This document shows positions 62,000 through 64,000 of a DNA stretch of 64,000 nt, piece after piece (the first letter of the stretch is position 1; each line of letters starts with the position of its first letter). Source of the DNA: Mimachlamys varia. Its lineage: Eukaryota; Mollusca; Bivalvia; Pectinida; Pectinidae. The stretch covers positions 2,108,001-2,172,000 of the forward strand of contig OX392532.1 of the NCBI GenBank assembly GCA_947623455.1, written 5' to 3'. The notes under the pieces were generated by a model, which worked only from the letters and a program-made list of their open reading frames with translations, was not told the DNA's origin and did not search any database. Made by a program: the position numbers and the translations under genes.

Positions 62000-62725
62000 A
62001 AACAACGTCACAAGGTCCGATGAAATAACGTCACAAGGTCAGGTCATTCTACGTCACAAGGTAAAACAACGTCAAAAGTTCAGATCAAACAACGTCACAA
62101 GGTAAAACAACGTCACAAAGTCAGGTCAAACAACGTCACAAGGTCAGGTAAAACAACGTCACAAGGTCAGATCAAACAACGTCACAAGGTAAAACAACGT
62201 CACAAGGTCAAACAACGTCACAAGGTCAAACAACGTCACAAGGTCAAACAACGTCACAAGGTCAGATCAAACAACGTCACAAGGTAAAACAACGCCACAA
62301 GGTAAAACAACGTCACAAGGTCAGATCAAAAAACGTCACAAGGTAAAACAACGTCACAAGGTCAGGTCAAACAACGTCACAAGGTCAGGTCAAACAACGT
62401 CACAAGGTAAAACAACGTCACAAGGTCAGGTCAAACAACGTCACAAGGTAAAACAACGTCACAAGGTCAGGTCAAACAACGTCACAAGGTCAGGTCAAAC
62501 AACGTCACAAGGTCAGGTCAAACAACATCACAAGGTCAGGTCGAACAACGTCACATGGTAAAACAACGTCACAAGGTCAGGTCAAACAACGTCACAAGGT
62601 CAGGTAAAACAACGTCACAAGGTCAGGTCGAACAACGTCACAAGATAAAACAACGTCACAAGGTTAGGTAAAACAACGTCACAAGGTTAGGTAAAACAAC
62701 ACCAAAAGGTCAGATTCAACAACGT
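62000..62725. repeat. Mixed 18/23-bp minisatellite, about 33 units
   Basis: Two unit lengths are interspersed: CGTCACAAGGTAAAACAA (18 bp) and CGTCACAAGGTCAGGTCAAA plus CAA (23 bp). The longer form is the shorter with an internal AGGTC-type duplication. The order of the two types is irregular, and both edges are degenerate. Confidence 0.9.
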
Positions 62726-62812
62726 TAGAAACTCTCATGTTAGTCCTATCTTATCTAAAAGTTATTGTGTTATCAGCATATTTGTTCTTCGAAGATAAGA
62801 TTTTTACAGTAT

Positions 62813-62906
62813 GTCAGTAGGTCAACACATCGAGGATATTACACGAATGTTCCTTATATCAGTAGGTCAATACATCGAGGATATTACACGATTCTTATAT
62901 CAGTAA
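62813..62906. repeat. 50-bp tandem duplication
   Basis: GTCAGTAGGTCAACACATCG then AGGATATTACACGA is repeated directly as ATCAGTAGGTCAATACATCG and AGGATATTACACGA. Confidence 0.8.
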
Positions 62907-63082
62907 TGTAACTAATATGTAATATTATTTATTGAATGAGTTTGGTAATTCTATAGGAAATTGATAAACGAGTTTAACAGATTCAATATTACATGTGGTA
63001 GTACAAATCTGTTTTGCGATGAGGATTGACGTTCACACTTTAATAGTGTCATGTTAATTTAGAAGTCGTTTAGGTAAAGTAC

Positions 63083-63423
63083 AGATATCTGACGATGCCT
63101 CCGTCAAAAACAACTGGGGTGTACAAAAAAAAATAAAATAAATGGCTTGTACATAAGTTACGCTATTGTAGGTTATCATGGGGAATAACAACACTTTTAG
63201 AAAAAAAGCTTATGGCAGAGCGCTACACGACGTAGAGTGACCATGGCTTGTTTGGAAAGAGAAAGTCAGATACATGTTCTCTGGCGAAAAATTCCAGGTG
63301 AAAAATTCCATGCTAACTTACTCATGAATAACGTCGTACGTCAAACGCATATCTCTGACAATGCTTCCGTACAGAATAACTGGGATGTACATGTTATCTG
63401 TAAAGGGCTTGTACATAAGTTAC
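63083..63423. repeat. Diverged direct repeats about 265 bp apart
   Basis: 63083-63162 and 63348-63423 share ATATCT(C)TGAC(G/A)ATGC(C/T)TCCGT, AACTGGG(G/A)TGTAC and GGCTTGTACATAAGTTAC. The second copy lies inside a 79-codon frame (63237-63476). That frame has no recognised domain and its reading is not kept in the first copy. Confidence 0.6.
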
Positions 63424-63854
63424 AAATCGTCTCCGAATATCAACTTACGATCCTCCATATCGGCCGTCATTTGTGACTGGAGCTTGCAGCTGAAGATAAA
63501 TGTATTCATAAACCGCTCGCATGCCTACGTCTTAATAGCTTGCTCGCCTTGTAAATTATTAAAAATCTGATTTTTTTTTTTTTATTATTTGTTGGAGGAG
63601 GGTAGTGGTGTGAAGAAACTTTAAGTCGTATACTGTTTTCACTGTATAAAGTTGACTTTTTGATCGAGAGAGTTACAAGAAACACGAATTTCTCACAGAA
63701 TCCTGAATACGACCACTGTAGTAATAAATATTGCATCTGTCAAACAACTATCGCAAACATCTCGGAAACTCTTCATCTCATATCTCATTATTTCCTGTGT
63801 TTTAGTTGGCTTTAACTGATCATAATGTATTGGCATTGTGTTAAAAAAATAAAA

Positions 63855-64000
63855 CAGAGAATATCGAAGCGTCAAAAATAAAAAAAAACCCAATCCGAAC
63901 GCAAATTAGAATAAATTAGGGACAAATTAAATATGAACAAAGTAAAGTTTATACATGGAAACCCTTAACTTCGCATATCTTATCATGCCTTGTATGTAAT
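63855..64000 (+). repeat. R1 repeat running off the window end
   Basis: It starts at the 5' boundary AGAGAATATCGAAGCGTC and includes CAATCCGAACGCAAATTAGA, TATGAACAAAGTAAAGTTTA and ACATGGAAACCC. It diverges after about 63970. Confidence 0.65.

Overview
The window looks like a piece of a metazoan nuclear genome, most likely a mollusc and plausibly a bivalve. The evidence is an AT-rich background, a spliced gene with GT-AG introns, a tRNA-headed SINE of a type common in molluscs, hammerhead-ribozyme repeats, several MITE families, and very long minisatellites. No bacterial or viral gene is visible. About 24-25 kb (38%) of the 64 kb lies in twelve sizeable tandem arrays.

One gene is well supported. 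Six exons on the + strand (3255-14237) splice in a consistent frame into about 253 residues. They form the body and C-terminus of a secreted alpha-carbonic-anhydrase-like protein with a hydrophobic, GPI-type tail. The positions that align with the three zinc histidines appear to be Thr, Leu and Tyr, so I read it as an acatalytic carbonic-anhydrase-related protein. The N-terminal exon(s) lie before the window or were not recognised. The last intron is about 6.1 kb and contains three minisatellites with 30-, 24- and 47-bp units. A second gene is suggested at 52314-52377, where a clean signal-peptide exon ends at a GTAAGC donor below an NRF1-like site. None of its later exons was found.

Layout: 0-3.2 kb, interspersed repeats; 3.2-14.6 kb, the carbonic-anhydrase-like gene; 16.8-22.8 kb, three arrays (34, 28 and 33 bp) and a SINE; 25-28 kb, R1 repeats and two TTAA-flanked MITEs; 29.7-34.2 kb, a 38-bp array with an apparently exact 1330-bp higher-order repeat; 36.0-44.6 kb, a 40-bp array with a 2545-bp higher-order repeat, ending at a 147-bp hairpin element; 45.6-47.8 kb, a 57-bp array; 48-50 kb, R1 and hammerhead-bearing repeats; 52.3 kb, the signal-peptide exon; 56-57 kb, a 63-bp array; 62-62.7 kb, an 18/23-bp array.

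Nearly all long open frames come from arrays whose unit length is a multiple of three, and I do not regard them as genes. The most notable non-gene signal is an interspersed repeat with at least five copies that carries type I hammerhead ribozyme motifs. One copy (49418-49461, minus strand) has an intact core and a 6-bp stem I.
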